A stretch of DNA of 42,943 nucleotides from an uncultured Bacteroidales bacterium (GCA_905233895.1 CAJOFL010000015.1:1-42943); one strand, 5' to 3'; positions 1-9,309 are shown, numbered from the stretch's first letter. Notes: generated by a model from the letters alone, not told the origin. A program made the numbers and translations.

Positions 1-45
1 CGCAATCACCAAAAAGGTGGCAATAATAAGTATTGACTTTTTCAT
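1..45 (-). CDS. N-terminus of an exported protein, cut by the window edge
   Basis: Only the first 15 codons are visible, read leftward from an ATG at 43-45 (MKKSILIIATFLVIA). Lysines followed by an unbroken hydrophobic run are what the start of a Sec signal peptide looks like, so the product is probably exported or a lipoprotein. The rest lies outside the window and no family can be assigned. A pair of GGGTACT words lies 63-91 bp upstream and may belong to its promoter. The gene runs in the same direction as the sigma-factor unit at 176-1773 and could be its downstream continuation or a target. Confidence 0.55.
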   Translation of the reverse strand, partial: MKKSILIIATFLVIA

Positions 46-107
46 AATAGTATGTTTTTAAGGTTAAAATTAATCAAAATAATTGGTGTGTCCTCTTTGC
101 TATCATT

Positions 108-134
108 AGTACCCAAAAAGTTCGAAAAGTACCC
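108..134 (-). promoter_or_regulatory. Direct repeat GGGTACT x2, 20-bp period
   Basis: On the minus strand the heptamer GGGTACT occurs at 134-128 and again at 114-108, exactly 20 bp apart (about two helical turns), upstream of the partial gene at 1-45. The spacing would suit a dimeric regulator or the two boxes of a non-housekeeping promoter. That role is inferred; no TAnnTTTG box is evident here. Confidence 0.35.
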
Positions 135-146
135 TCGGAGCCCCGT

Positions 147-168
147 TTTTAACATTGTTTAACTTTTG
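147..168. repeat. 22-bp word flanking the sigma operon, copy 1
   Basis: A TTTTAACATT-n-TTTAACTTTTG word that recurs at 1836-1857 in the same orientation with one mismatch. The two copies bracket the four-gene unit 176-1773. Function unknown. Confidence 0.5.
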
Positions 169-175
169 CGATGGA

Positions 176-568
176 TTATTTGACGGCTATGCAGGTGTAG
201 ACGCCGGTCTTCTTGTCATAACTAATTGTTACCTCATAACCCTGATGATACATTTGATCTGCCCATTGTGCAGCCTCGTTCGGGTCTGTTGTTGTGAAAA
301 TGACCTGCTCCTTGGTCGAGTGGACCCCATTGTTGTTTTGGAGTAGCGTCACGGTGTAACCTTCACGTGCAAGAGCCAAGAGCCTCTCCAAAAGGGCAGT
401 CCTTTCCTCGGTAGTGGAGAAGGTCTCTCCGTCGACCGAGTAGGTGGTTGTTTGCACAGTGGCGACAGTCGTCGTCTGGCCGGGTTCGATTTGATTTTCT
501 TTCTGGCATCCTGCTGCCATGATGCTCAGCACTCCGAGAAGGAGGACGGTACGTGTTACTTTTTTCAT
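176..568 (-). CDS. Small hypothetical lipoprotein
   Basis: A 130-residue product with a short signal peptide ending in a lipobox (MAAGC, Cys21), so it is predicted to be lipidated and held at the inner or outer membrane. The mature part begins with a Thr/Gln-rich linker and continues into a compact alpha/beta-looking region containing TTTDPNEAAQWADQM. I do not recognise a family. It is the last gene of a leftward unit: its start lies 2 bp downstream of the stop of the 159-residue membrane protein, and the unit begins with an ECF-type sigma factor. It may therefore be an envelope component controlled together with, or sensed through, that sigma factor; this is inference from gene order only. 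Confidence 0.75.
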   Translation of the reverse strand: MKKVTRTVLLLGVLSIMAAGCQKENQIEPGQTTTVATVQTTTYSVDGETFSTTEERTALLERLLALAREGYTVTLLQNNNGVHSTKEQVIFTTTDPNEAAQWADQMYHQGYEVTISYDKKTGVYTCIAVK

Positions 569-570
569 GT

Positions 571-1050
571 TTAAGGATTTAATTGTTTAATTTTATGCAA
601 GAATATTGCCTTGCTTATTGTTTTGTTCTCGTTGGAGTCTTGTATGTGGAATATGTATACTTGCCTGTCGCGATAAGAGGATGTGACAATGTCGAATTGG
701 TCTATATCAGGAATTATTTTCCAATTCTGTATTATACCGATTACATCGCCGCCTTCTTCGAGCGAAGCGATTTCGGCAGGGTTCTTGGGCTGTGGAATGC
801 TGAAGTCGTGTTGGAGCAGTTGCCAGCCGGCGGAGTCGGTGGCTTCGAGCAGTGTGGCGTCGATTGTCAGGGTGTCATTGACTTTGTAGTTGTGGAGGTA
901 AGCGGCCTGGATGCCGTCGGCATGTGCGTAGTGGCGGTAGAGTTCGCTGCACTCCTCCCACGGCACGGTGCGCGCATGCCTCTGCCAAGCCAGTGCGCCA
1001 ATCGCGGCCAGGCATATCAGGAGCAGTGTTATGATCCAGCGGCGCGTCAT
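571..1050 (-). CDS. Hypothetical membrane-anchored protein
   Basis: 159 residues with two Arg at the N-terminus and one hydrophobic segment (about residues 5-22) but no lipobox, so it is probably a signal-anchored protein with its soluble part outside the cytoplasm. No family recognised. Its ATG overlaps the stop of the upstream 86-residue gene in an ATGA arrangement, indicating translational coupling inside the sigma-factor operon. An anti-sigma role is conceivable, since anti-sigma genes often follow ECF sigma genes, but no ZAS or FecR-type cytoplasmic domain is visible here. Confidence 0.7.
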   Translation of the reverse strand: MTRRWIITLLLICLAAIGALAWQRHARTVPWEECSELYRHYAHADGIQAAYLHNYKVNDTLTIDATLLEATDSAGWQLLQHDFSIPQPKNPAEIASLEEGGDVIGIIQNWKIIPDIDQFDIVTSSYRDRQVYIFHIQDSNENKTISKAIFLHKIKQLNP

Positions 1051-1307
1051 GTCAGGGAGATTATCCTGTTGACGGTCTCGACGGCGACGCCGTAGGAGCC
1101 GTAGGGCTGTGCCGACGCTGTGCCGTCCAGGCTCAGGGCGAGGAGGGCGGCGGCAGCCAGAAGCAGGAGGGCGAGGAGGGCGAAGTGGCGCCCTTCGACT
1201 GCCACCATGCGGCGGCGGTAGCTTTCCGCCATACGGTCGCGCAGCCGGCGTTCGGCCAGGGCGCGGCGCGAGGAGGGTTGTGGTTTATTCTCCATAGTGT
1301 TTGTCAT
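1047..1307 (-). CDS. Small single-pass membrane protein, possible anti-sigma partner
   Basis: 86 residues if it starts at the ATG at 1307; an in-frame ATG at 1295 would give 82. The order is: a basic, Arg-rich cytoplasmic-looking segment (residues about 5-40, ALAERRLRDRMAESYRRR), one strong hydrophobic segment (about 42-61), then a short tail. It overlaps the 3' end of the sigma-factor gene by 11-23 bp, so the two are probably translated together. A short basic cytoplasmic arm plus one membrane span directly after an ECF sigma gene would suit a minimal membrane anchor or anti-sigma protein. No domain is recognised, so this stays a guess. Confidence 0.65.
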   Translation of the reverse strand: MTNTMENKPQPSSRRALAERRLRDRMAESYRRRMVAVEGRHFALLALLLLAAAALLALSLDGTASAQPYGSYGVAVETVNRIISLT

Positions 1308-1773
1308 ATATTGTCTTGAGTTTTTTCTTGAGGCGTAAGATGCGAGTGTGGACGGCTGGAACGGATATTCCCATCCGTTCGGCTATTTCATTCACCTTGT
1401 AGCCTTCGCGGAGGCTTTGCATCAGGGTGCGGTCGTCGGGCGGGAGGTGCTCGGCCAACGCGTCGAGCAGTTCGGTGTCGGAATCCGCTGCCGTGAGGTC
1501 GGGCAGGTCGGAGAGGTTCATGACGATTCTCCGGATACGGTGCTGGAGGTGGCGCGAGAGGACGGAAACCATGACGCGGCGGAGCCAGCGGTTCTCGCGT
1601 CGCGGGTTGGTGTCGACAGAGGGGAGCCCCTCCCATACGGCGGCAAAGATTTCCTGCATGAGGTCGTCGGCATCAGCGCAACTGTCGCTGGTGCTGAGAC
1701 AGAAGTTCCAGATGTTTCCACCGAAACGGTCCAAGAACTGCAGGTAGCGGTCTTCTTTTTCGTCGTCGGACAT
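1285..1773 (-). CDS. ECF-type RNA polymerase sigma factor
   Basis: 162 residues, the normal size of a group 4 (ECF) sigma-70 factor, which directs RNA polymerase to a small regulon, often for envelope functions. Region 2 spans about residues 8-75, with the DADDLMQEIFAAVWEGL helix typical of region 2.2. Region 4 spans about 110-160, with a clear helix-turn-helix (YKVNEIAERMGISVPAVHTRILRLKKKL). It is the first gene of a leftward unit of four, the others being small membrane or lipoproteins. No FecR or ZAS anti-sigma gene is recognisable. The region upstream (1774-1927) has no TAnnTTTG box, so the unit may be autoregulated or use a non-housekeeping promoter. Confidence 0.9.
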   Translation of the reverse strand: MSDDEKEDRYLQFLDRFGGNIWNFCLSTSDSCADADDLMQEIFAAVWEGLPSVDTNPRRENRWLRRVMVSVLSRHLQHRIRRIVMNLSDLPDLTAADSDTELLDALAEHLPPDDRTLMQSLREGYKVNEIAERMGISVPAVHTRILRLKKKLKTIYDKHYGE

Positions 1774-1835
1774 TTTTTCCCTTTTATGCTATACTAGAGC
1801 AGATTTTTGGTCAAAAACTTACAAGGGGGTATGAA

Positions 1836-1857
1836 TTTTAACATTATTTAACTTTTG
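1836..1857. repeat. 22-bp word flanking the sigma operon, copy 2
   Basis: Second copy of the TTTTAACATT-n-TTTAACTTTTG word seen at 147-168, one mismatch, same orientation. It sits upstream of the sigma-factor gene in the 507-bp gap 1774-2280. That gap otherwise holds the dispersed repeat (1928-2133) and the recA promoter. Confidence 0.5.
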
Positions 1858-1927
1858 GCATGGGTTTTTGAGGGCATTTTTACCTTTACACCTATATGAC
1901 GATGTGGGCACCTAAATTTCCCAAAAA

Positions 1928-2133
1928 TTAACATTATTTATGAATTTTTAACAAAAAAGTGGCCTTTTGGAAGGCAGGCGTTGGTCAGGCGTTGATCAGG
2001 CGTTGATCAGGCGAAGGTGGGTACTAGCCGCTGATAATCTGCAAGTTATGTGAATTTTAACATTATATTGTCTTGATAATCAACCAAATGGGTATTTTCT
2101 TTTAACACTCCCGCTTGGCGGGGCGGGGGATAT
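1928..2133 (+). repeat. Dispersed repeat, copy 1 (about 205 bp)
   Basis: Closely matches 8976-9181 over its whole length and more loosely the reverse complement of 36800-36964. The core at 1975-2014 is an 11-bp tandem (CAGGCGTTGAT with one T-to-G variant), followed by GCGAAGGTGGGTACTAG, an AT-rich arm, and a GC hairpin (CCCGC-ttg-GCGGG, 2111-2123). The hairpin is kept as CCCC/GGGG in copy 2 despite base changes, hinting at a conserved structure. No transposase or open frame is inside. It ends about 60 bp before the recA promoter. Confidence 0.85.
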
Positions 2134-2193
2134 ATTTTATTATATATAAAACCAGCATCGGGATGCCATTATGCACCCGAGGGTGAAAATATT

Positions 2194-2225
2194 TTTGGCA
2201 GTTTCGCATCTTTTTCGTATCTTTG
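2194..2225 (+). promoter_or_regulatory. recA promoter
   Basis: Bacteroidales-type promoter: TTTG at 2194-2197, 20-bp spacer, TATCTTTG at 2218-2225. Transcription would start a few bases later, leaving a leader of about 50 nt before the recA ATG at 2281. No LexA-like operator was identified. Confidence 0.7.
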
Positions 2226-2280
2226 CAGTTACCAATAATGGGCAAGTACGGAATATTAACACATTAAACGATTGAATATT

Positions 2281-3308
<1,028 letters not shown>

Positions 3309-3312
<4 letters not shown>

Positions 3313-3980
3313 AAAAATATCTGTTACTGCTGATGCTGCTGGCCTGCACGAGCGTGTGGGCACAGGATGTGGTGCGCGACAGCGCCGCTGTAGCCGACAC
3401 TTCCGATACCGAGGAGAACGTCATCGGGGGCCGTCCGCAGCGCAGCAATGTCCAATCCAAGGCCAATGTGCTTGGCGCGCCGGTCTACTACAACCTAGAC
3501 GGCAGTGTGCGCACCCCTGGCGGCCACCGCGGCAATCCCCGTGGCGAGTATGTGCGTCCGCGCCACCATTGGCGTAACACCCTCGACAGCCGCTTCAATT
3601 CCTACTTCTGCGAAGTGGAAGGGATGCTGGGCACCGGCGACGTGGCCATCGGTATGAACTTCACCTACCTGCCCAACCGCTGGGGCGTCTACGGCTCGCT
3701 TATGACCGGTATGCTCCACGACTATGCCTCGCTCGGCCCCGCACTGCGGTTGTCTGACTTCGACGACCCCTGCGACTGGCATCTCTACGGCGGCATCATG
3801 ATGGGCGACGGAGTGGGCGGCGAGGTCGGAATGCGCATAGCCTCACCGCGTCACGACGGCGCTTTCGGATGGTGCAGCGGCTCGATGGGCATGGCATTCC
3901 TCGACGGAGAGAGTTATATCACCTTCGGCCTCAGCCTCGAACTGACGGCCTTGGTGGCCTTGAGCCTTCTGCTGCTTTGA
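3309..3980 (+). CDS. Small exported protein, recA-coupled
   Basis: 223 residues starting at the ATG that overlaps the recA stop. A longer frame extends upstream inside recA, but the signal peptide fixes the start here. The leader [18 protein letters not shown] is followed by Gln-Asp as the likely mature N-terminus. The rest has Gly- and aromatic-rich stretches with short alternating strands (for example [24 protein letters not shown] and ITFGLSLEL), which suggests a small outer-membrane beta-barrel or barrel-like envelope protein. The family is not recognised. Overlap with recA suggests read-through transcription rather than a shared function. Confidence 0.75.
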
Positions 3981-4006
3981 CAGTGTTCAGTATTTAGTGT
4001 TCAGTT

Positions 4007-6181
4007 ATGGGCGAATATATCATAGACGAAGCGCGTGAGGAGCGCGAGATACAGGCCAAGTTCGACGAGCTGATGGCCGCTTGCCGCGCCTTGAAACCCC
4101 TCACCCCCGAGGAGGAGGCGCAGGTGACCCGCGCTAAAGCCCATGCCGGCACCCGCCGAAAGAGCGGTGAACCGTATATATTCCACCCCTTGGCCGTGGC
4201 CCTTATCGCCGTCGAGGAGGTAGGCCTCGGCCCTATCGCCGCCGTATGCGCGTTGCTGCACGATGTGGTGGAAGACACTGAAATAACGGTCGATGAATTG
4301 CGGATGCTTTTCGGCGACCGTGTCGCCACCATCGTCGACGGAGTGACCAAAATCACCGATGTGATGGTGATGCAGCAGGCCGAGAGCAAGCAGGCCGAAA
4401 ACTATCGCAAGATACTGCTTTCGATGTGCAACGACGCCTACGTCATCTTCCTCAAGCTCTGCGACCGCCTGCACAATATGCGCACCCTCGACTCGATGCG
4501 CGACACCAAGAAACTCATCATCGCCAGCGAGACTTCCTACCTCTATATCCCGCTTGCCCACCGGCTGGGCCTTTACGCCATCAAGACCGAGCTCGAGGAA
4601 CTCGTGATGCGCTACACCAACCCTGAGAAATACGCCGAGATAGCGGCCAAGATAGCGGCCAAGAGCCCTACGGCCGAGCGCTTGCGTGAGTGCATTTACC
4701 AGCCCGTCAAGGAGATGCTCAACGCCGCCGGGTACCAATATACCGTCAAGACCCGCATCAAGTCGGTCTACAGCTGCTGGAAGAAAATTGAGAACAAGCA
4801 CGTTGACTTCGACGAAATCTACGACCTTTTCGCCATGCGCATAGTGCTCCACGGGGTGCCGCGCGAGCATGAGAAGGAGGAGTGCTTCAAGGTCTACGCC
4901 CTCATCACCGGCAAGTTCCCGCCCAACCCGACACGTTTCCGCGACTGGATCAACCATCCCAAGAACAACGGCTACGAGAGCCTCCAGACCACCGTGATGA
5001 CCCCCGAGGGCGTATGGGTCGAGGTGCAGATACGCACCGAGCGTATGGACACCATAGCCGAGAAGGGTATGGCGGCTCACTTCCTCTACAAGGAGGCGCA
5101 CCCCGAAGAGCAGGTGGAGAACAGCCCTGTCGAGGAGTGGCTGCAACAGATACGCACTTCGCTGGAGCAGAGCGACAAGAGCGCCCTCGACCTGGTGGAG
5201 GAGTTCAAAGAAAGCCTCTACACCAAGGAGATATACCTCTTCACCCCCAAGGGCGAAAATGTGGTGCTCCCCAGCCGCAGCACGGTGCTCGATTTCGCTT
5301 TCGCCATCCATTCCGACCTCGGAATCCACTGTATAGGCGCCAAAGTCAACGCCCGTCCGGTGGCCATCGGCTACCGCCTGCATACCGGCGACCAGGTGCA
5401 GGTGCTCACCTCACGCAAGACCCTCCCCCAGCCCGACTGGCTCGACCAATGCCATACCCCACGCGCCAAGGAGGCCATCAAGGACTTCTTACGCCAGCAA
5501 AAGAAGGAATACGTTGCCGAAGGACAGCGTCGTCTGGCGACCTATATGGCCAAGATGCGCCTGAAGGACAACCCGCAGAACTTCGGTCAGCTCAAGCGGT
5601 TCCTCAACCGCAAGTCGGAGGTGGACCTCTACTACGACCTGGCCGTAGGCGCCATCACAGAGCGACAGGTGGCCGAATGCTTCGGCAAGGCCCGCCCCGA
5701 GCCGCAGATGTTCTTCCTCGACCGCTACAAGGATGTCACCACCCCGTTCCTGCTCGACAAGGAATATGAGAACTACCCCACCGAAACGGCCCAATGCTGC
5801 AAGCCGGTGCCGGGTGACCAGGTGGTGGGCATCGTAGAGGATGGCAAGATAATGGTACACCGCACCAACTGCCAGGTGGCAATGGACGAGATGGCCAACC
5901 ACGAGAACCATACCGTTCGCGCCAAGTGGCGCCCGGGCGAACAGCTCTCGCTCCTCACCGGTATCTCGCTCACCGCCATCGACAAGAAGGGGCTCCTTCA
6001 GGAAATCACCCGCCATATCTCAGACGAGCTGGACCTTAACATGCGCGCCATTACCCTCGAGGCATCCGAAGGGGTGGCCCGCGGCATAATTATGCTTTAC
6101 GTGGGCGACGTGGAAAGCATCAACGGATTGATTGAGAAACTCAAAGCCATCGATGGAGTCGAAGACGTACACCGAATCTAA
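4007..6181 (+). CDS. Bifunctional (p)ppGpp synthetase/hydrolase, RelA/SpoT family
   Basis: Makes and degrades the alarmone (p)ppGpp, controlling growth rate and the stringent response in the cytoplasm. At 724 residues it is a full-length Rsh protein. It has an HD hydrolase domain with an intact metal site (His60, HDVVEDT at 85-91, Asp153), so hydrolysis should be active. The synthetase domain at about 245-360 contains RIKSVYSCWKKIE, YDLFAMRI and VEVQIRTERMDTIAEKG. A TGS domain spans about 405-470 and a C-terminal ACT domain about 650-724. The ATG is preceded by AGTGTTCAGTT, a word also found before trmD. It overlaps mazG by 29 bp, linking two nucleotide-metabolism genes. Confidence 0.96.
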   Translation: MGEYIIDEAREEREIQAKFDELMAACRALKPLTPEEEAQVTRAKAHAGTRRKSGEPYIFHPLAVALIAVEEVGLGPIAAVCALLHDVVEDTEITVDELRMLFGDRVATIVDGVTKITDVMVMQQAESKQAENYRKILLSMCNDAYVIFLKLCDRLHNMRTLDSMRDTKKLIIASETSYLYIPLAHRLGLYAIKTELEELVMRYTNPEKYAEIAAKIAAKSPTAERLRECIYQPVKEMLNAAGYQYTVKTRIKSVYSCWKKIENKHVDFDEIYDLFAMRIVLHGVPREHEKEECFKVYALITGKFPPNPTRFRDWINHPKNNGYESLQTTVMTPEGVWVEVQIRTERMDTIAEKGMAAHFLYKEAHPEEQVENSPVEEWLQQIRTSLEQSDKSALDLVEEFKESLYTKEIYLFTPKGENVVLPSRSTVLDFAFAIHSDLGIHCIGAKVNARPVAIGYRLHTGDQVQVLTSRKTLPQPDWLDQCHTPRAKEAIKDFLRQQKKEYVAEGQRRLATYMAKMRLKDNPQNFGQLKRFLNRKSEVDLYYDLAVGAITERQVAECFGKARPEPQMFFLDRYKDVTTPFLLDKEYENYPTETAQCCKPVPGDQVVGIVEDGKIMVHRTNCQVAMDEMANHENHTVRAKWRPGEQLSLLTGISLTAIDKKGLLQEITRHISDELDLNMRAITLEASEGVARGIIMLYVGDVESINGLIEKLKAIDGVEDVHRI

Positions 6182-6824
6182 CGCCGCCTTCCAGCGCCTC
6201 AGCGATATACTCGACACCCTTCGGCGCGAATGCCCGTGGGATAGGGTGCAGACCATGAAAAGCCTGCGCTACCTCACCATCGAGGAGGTACACGAACTCT
6301 CCGAAGCCATCGTAGCAGGCAATAACGACGACCTCAAGAAAGAAATTGGCGACCTGGCCATGCATATCCTCTTCTACTGCAAGTTGGCCGAGGAGCAGGG
6401 GCTCTTCACCACCGCCGACGTTTACAATGCCATCTGCGACAAACTCATCGACCGCCACCCCTTCATCTACCGCAAGGAGGACTATCACGGCGAGAGCTGG
6501 GAGCAACTCAAGATGCGCGAGGGGCGCAAGGACGTGCTCGAAGGGGTGCCAGACTCGCTGCCGTCGCTGATAAAGGCGGTGCGCATGCAGGAGAAAGTGG
6601 CCGGAATGAAGAGTCGACAAGGCGACGAGTCGACAAGTCAACAAGCCGACTGGGCACAAGGACTCGCAGACCCGCCCACCACCGAGGAGCAGTTCGGCGA
6701 CCTTCTCTTCTCACTGGTCGACTGGGCCCGCCGGCACGGCATCAACGCCGACGACGCCCTCTGCGGCGCCAACCTGCGCTTCAAAGAACGGATGAAAAAA
6801 CTGATGAACGATGAAAACCAATAA
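6153..6824 (+). CDS. mazG: Nucleoside triphosphate pyrophosphohydrolase MazG
   Basis: Hydrolyses (d)NTPs to monophosphates and pyrophosphate; in E. coli MazG also lowers (p)ppGpp, which fits its overlap with the upstream rsh gene. Start taken at the ATG at 6153 (MESKTY); a TTG further upstream is less likely. 223 residues. The N-terminal MazG fold holds the metal-binding glutamates E44, E45 and E48 (LTIEEVHELSEA) and E64/D67 (KKEIGDLAMHILFY). The C-terminal half keeps EEQFGDLLFSLVDWARRHGI. Between the halves, where homologues read roughly ARVGFDW, residues 153-166 form a low-complexity insert (SRQGDESTSQQAD) encoded by GTCGACAAG-like reiterated DNA. This is probably a tolerated linker expansion. 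Confidence 0.93.
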   Translation: MESKTYTESNAAFQRLSDILDTLRRECPWDRVQTMKSLRYLTIEEVHELSEAIVAGNNDDLKKEIGDLAMHILFYCKLAEEQGLFTTADVYNAICDKLIDRHPFIYRKEDYHGESWEQLKMREGRKDVLEGVPDSLPSLIKAVRMQEKVAGMKSRQGDESTSQQADWAQGLADPPTTEEQFGDLLFSLVDWARRHGINADDALCGANLRFKERMKKLMNDENQ

Positions 6825-8079
6825 ATTGATTATAGGCCTACTAAGCCTTATGGGTCTTATAGGCCCTATAGGAAACGCCCAGGCACAGTTCAAGCCGCGC
6901 CCCGACGCCTTTCCGCCGGTTGCGGAGGAGTTCTCGCCCAAGGCAGTGCAGATGGCCACCACCGTCGAGCAGATGGCCTCGTGGGATCGCTACCCGACAT
7001 ACTCCGTCTACCTCGAGATGATGCAGCGGTGGGTCGACAGTTTCCCCACCCTCTGTCATGTCGACACCATCGGCACCTCAATCCAGGGGCGCCTCATCCT
7101 GAGCATGTATATCCAGCCGCAGACCGACGACGACCTCTACCGGCCAGAGTTTTTCTACAGCTCCACCATCCACGGCGACGAGGTGACAGGCTACGTCATG
7201 ATGCTCCGCCTCATCGACACCCTCCTGCACGGCTACGGCTCCAACCCGCAGTACACCGACCTCATCAACCGCACCCGCATCAGCATCAACCCCTTGGCCA
7301 ATCCCGACGGCACCTACTACCGCGGCAACAACACCGTCCAAGGGTCGCGCCGCTACAACGCCAACAATGTCGACCTCAACCGTAACTACCCCGACCCCTT
7401 CAACCCCGCGAAAGCGGCCCTCCAGCCTGAGAACGAGGCCATGATTGCCTATTTCAACGCCCATAGTTTCCGCCTCAGTGCCAACCTCCACGGCGGTGCT
7501 GAAGTGATGAACTACCCCTGGGACAGCTTCACCTCGGCCCAGCAGCAACATCCCGCGGCCGACTGGTGGGTCGACGTCTGCCGCCGCTTCGTCGATACCA
7601 GCCGCACCTACAACAGCAACCACTTCACCGACACCTACAGCAGCGGCTATACCGCCGGCGGCGACTGGTACGTCATCTCCGGCGGTCGGCAGGACTATGT
7701 GAACTACTTCCACAACTGCCTCGAACTAACCATGGAAATATCATCACAGAAGACCCTCTCCAGCAACCGGCTGCCCGAATACTGGCAATTCCTCCAGCAC
7801 CCGCTGGTCAACTATATCGCCGAAATCCACTCCCTCCCCGACACCCCCGTCGGCATCGACAACGTAGCAGCGTATCAACATATCAACGTATCTCCCAACC
7901 CCTCCTGCGGCAACGTAACCGTTAACCTCAGCGAACCGGCAACCGTCACCGTTACCGACATAACCGGCCGTACCGTCGAAACAATTCACCCTCAGCTTAA
8001 CACTATTAACTTACATCTCCCCTCGGGAATATATATCGTCCGCGCCGGCGCCACCGCCACCAAACTGATAATAAAATAA
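6811..8079 (+). CDS. Secreted M14 zinc carboxypeptidase with T9SS sorting domain
   Basis: 422 residues. After a signal peptide (residues about 1-25; first mature residue probably Gln in AQAQ-FKPR) comes a peptidase M14 domain with the full catalytic set: zinc ligands H121 and E124 (HGDE) and H227 (NLHGG), and catalytic Glu309 (LTMEIS). The NPDG and DLNRNYPD signatures of the family are present. Residues about 350-422 are a type A T9SS C-terminal domain (INVSPNPSCGNVTV to LPSGIYIVRAG...KLIIK), so it should cross the outer membrane by type IX secretion and be released or anchored. It overlaps mazG by 14 bp. The signal peptide coding region contains an odd reiterated TATAGGCC-like stretch. Confidence 0.93.
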   Translation: MKTNKLIIGLLSLMGLIGPIGNAQAQFKPRPDAFPPVAEEFSPKAVQMATTVEQMASWDRYPTYSVYLEMMQRWVDSFPTLCHVDTIGTSIQGRLILSMYIQPQTDDDLYRPEFFYSSTIHGDEVTGYVMMLRLIDTLLHGYGSNPQYTDLINRTRISINPLANPDGTYYRGNNTVQGSRRYNANNVDLNRNYPDPFNPAKAALQPENEAMIAYFNAHSFRLSANLHGGAEVMNYPWDSFTSAQQQHPAADWWVDVCRRFVDTSRTYNSNHFTDTYSSGYTAGGDWYVISGGRQDYVNYFHNCLELTMEISSQKTLSSNRLPEYWQFLQHPLVNYIAEIHSLPDTPVGIDNVAAYQHINVSPNPSCGNVTVNLSEPATVTVTDITGRTVETIHPQLNTINLHLPSGIYIVRAGATATKLIIK

Positions 8080-8114
8080 CACAATCACAATAACGCATTA
8101 ACACATTAAAAACT

Positions 8115-8912
8115 ATGAGTCAATTCAAAGACGACCGACAGACGGGCCGCTTCATCCTTTGGGGCGCCCTGGCCATTCTGGCCCTTATCGTGTTCTTCTC
8201 CTCGTTCTACACCATCCGCTCCACCGAGCGCGGTGTGCTTTCCACCTTCGGCAAGATGAGCGACCAGGTGGTCGAGGACGGCCTGCACCTGAAAATCCCC
8301 TTCATCCAGACCATCAAGAAAGTCAACGTGCAGCAGAAGAAATTCGACGGCAAGGAGAACTCCTACACCCGCGACGTGCAGACCTCCGAGGTGGAGTACA
8401 CCATCAACTACGACCTCGTGCGCCCGAACGTCAGCAAGCTGATGAAAAACGTGGGCGACGACTACCACAACCGCATCGTCGTACCTTTCATCCGCTCGGC
8501 CATGAAAGAGAGTTTCGGCAACTTCGCTGCCACCGAGATTGTGGAGAACCGCGACGCCGTGCGCCGTGAAATCGAGAACACCCTGCGCAACACCCTCGAC
8601 AGCAACTACTTCATGAACATCCAGTTCCAGTTGGTCGATATCGACTTCGACGACGACTTCGAGACCGCCATCAAAGAGAAGCAGGTAGCCGAGCAGAACG
8701 CCCTCAAAGCCCGCAACGTCACCATCCAGGTCGAAGAGCAGGCCAAGCAGACCAAAATTAAAGCCGAGGCCGACGCCGAGGCCATGCGTATCAAGGCCAA
8801 CGCCCTCGAGCGCAACCCCAAACTGGTCAACTACGAGGCCGTGCAGAAATGGGATGGAAAGATGCCGCAGTACATGCTCGGCAACTCCGTGCCCTTCATC
8901 GACCTCAAATAG
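8115..8912 (+). CDS. SPFH/prohibitin-family membrane protein
   Basis: 265 residues: one N-terminal transmembrane helix (about 14-34), then an SPFH (band 7) domain beginning with the typical YTIRSTERGVLSTFGK and GLHLKIPFIQTI segments. After this comes a long charged helix (about 180-235, EKQVAEQNALKARNVTIQVEEQAKQTKIKAEADAEAM) that in this family builds ring-shaped oligomers. SPFH proteins organise membrane domains and restrain membrane proteases such as FtsH. Whether this one acts like HflC or prohibitin cannot be read from sequence. It stands alone between the M14 gene and a terminator. The upstream gap contains ATTAACACATTAAA, also present before recA. Confidence 0.9.
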   Translation: MSQFKDDRQTGRFILWGALAILALIVFFSSFYTIRSTERGVLSTFGKMSDQVVEDGLHLKIPFIQTIKKVNVQQKKFDGKENSYTRDVQTSEVEYTINYDLVRPNVSKLMKNVGDDYHNRIVVPFIRSAMKESFGNFAATEIVENRDAVRREIENTLRNTLDSNYFMNIQFQLVDIDFDDDFETAIKEKQVAEQNALKARNVTIQVEEQAKQTKIKAEADAEAMRIKANALERNPKLVNYEAVQKWDGKMPQYMLGNSVPFIDLK

Positions 8913-8931
8913 CTCTTCACGGCACAAGACC

Positions 8932-8967
8932 ATGAGGGCCGTCCTTGCGGGCGGTCCTCATTTTTTT
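8932..8967 (+). terminator. Rho-independent terminator after the SPFH gene
   Basis: Imperfect 13-bp stem (ATGAGGGCCGTCC with GGGCGGTCCTCAT, including G-U pairs) and a short loop, followed by seven T. It lies 19 bp past the stop codon. Confidence 0.85.
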
Positions 8968-8975
8968 ATCACATT

Positions 8976-9181
8976 TTAACATTCTTTATTAATTTTTAAC
9001 AAAAAAGTGGCTTTTTGGAAGGCAGGCGTTGGTCAGGCGTTGATCAGGCGTTGATCAGGCGAAGGTGGGTACTAGCCATTGATAATCTGCAAGTTACGTG
9101 AATTTTAACATTATATTATCCTGATAATCAACCAGATGAGTGTTTTCTTTTAACACTCCCCTATGGCGGGGCGGCGGATAT
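8976..9181 (+). repeat. Dispersed repeat, copy 2 (about 205 bp)
   Basis: Near-identical to 1928-2133 in the same orientation, including the 11-bp tandem core (about 9023-9062), the GGTGGGTACTAGCC word, and the terminal CCCC-tatggc-GGGG hairpin. It fills most of the 397-bp gap between the SPFH terminator and the small gene at 9310; the rest of the gap (9182-9309) shows nothing I can name. Confidence 0.85.
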
Positions 9182-9309
9182 TTTGTAAAATGTATGGAAC
9201 GGCGGTTGCCGGAGGAAAAAAAATGTTAAATTTTCGCTCCGGCACAATTTAATCGTTTTTTCGCAGTTAATATAGGCGAATAACGATTGTCAAACCAATA
9301 AAGCCGTGT

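Noticed and set aside
1975-2014. Tandem CAGGCGTTGAT units as a CRISPR array
   Set aside because: Units are 11 bp without spacers, and no cas genes are present. The same core occurs in three dispersed copies, so it is part of a repeat element.
4001-5383. 460-residue leftward open frame opposite rsh
   Set aside because: It is antisense to a clear full-length RelA/SpoT gene. Its His/Leu/Val-rich composition is what the reverse complement of GC-biased codons yields, and it has no domain.
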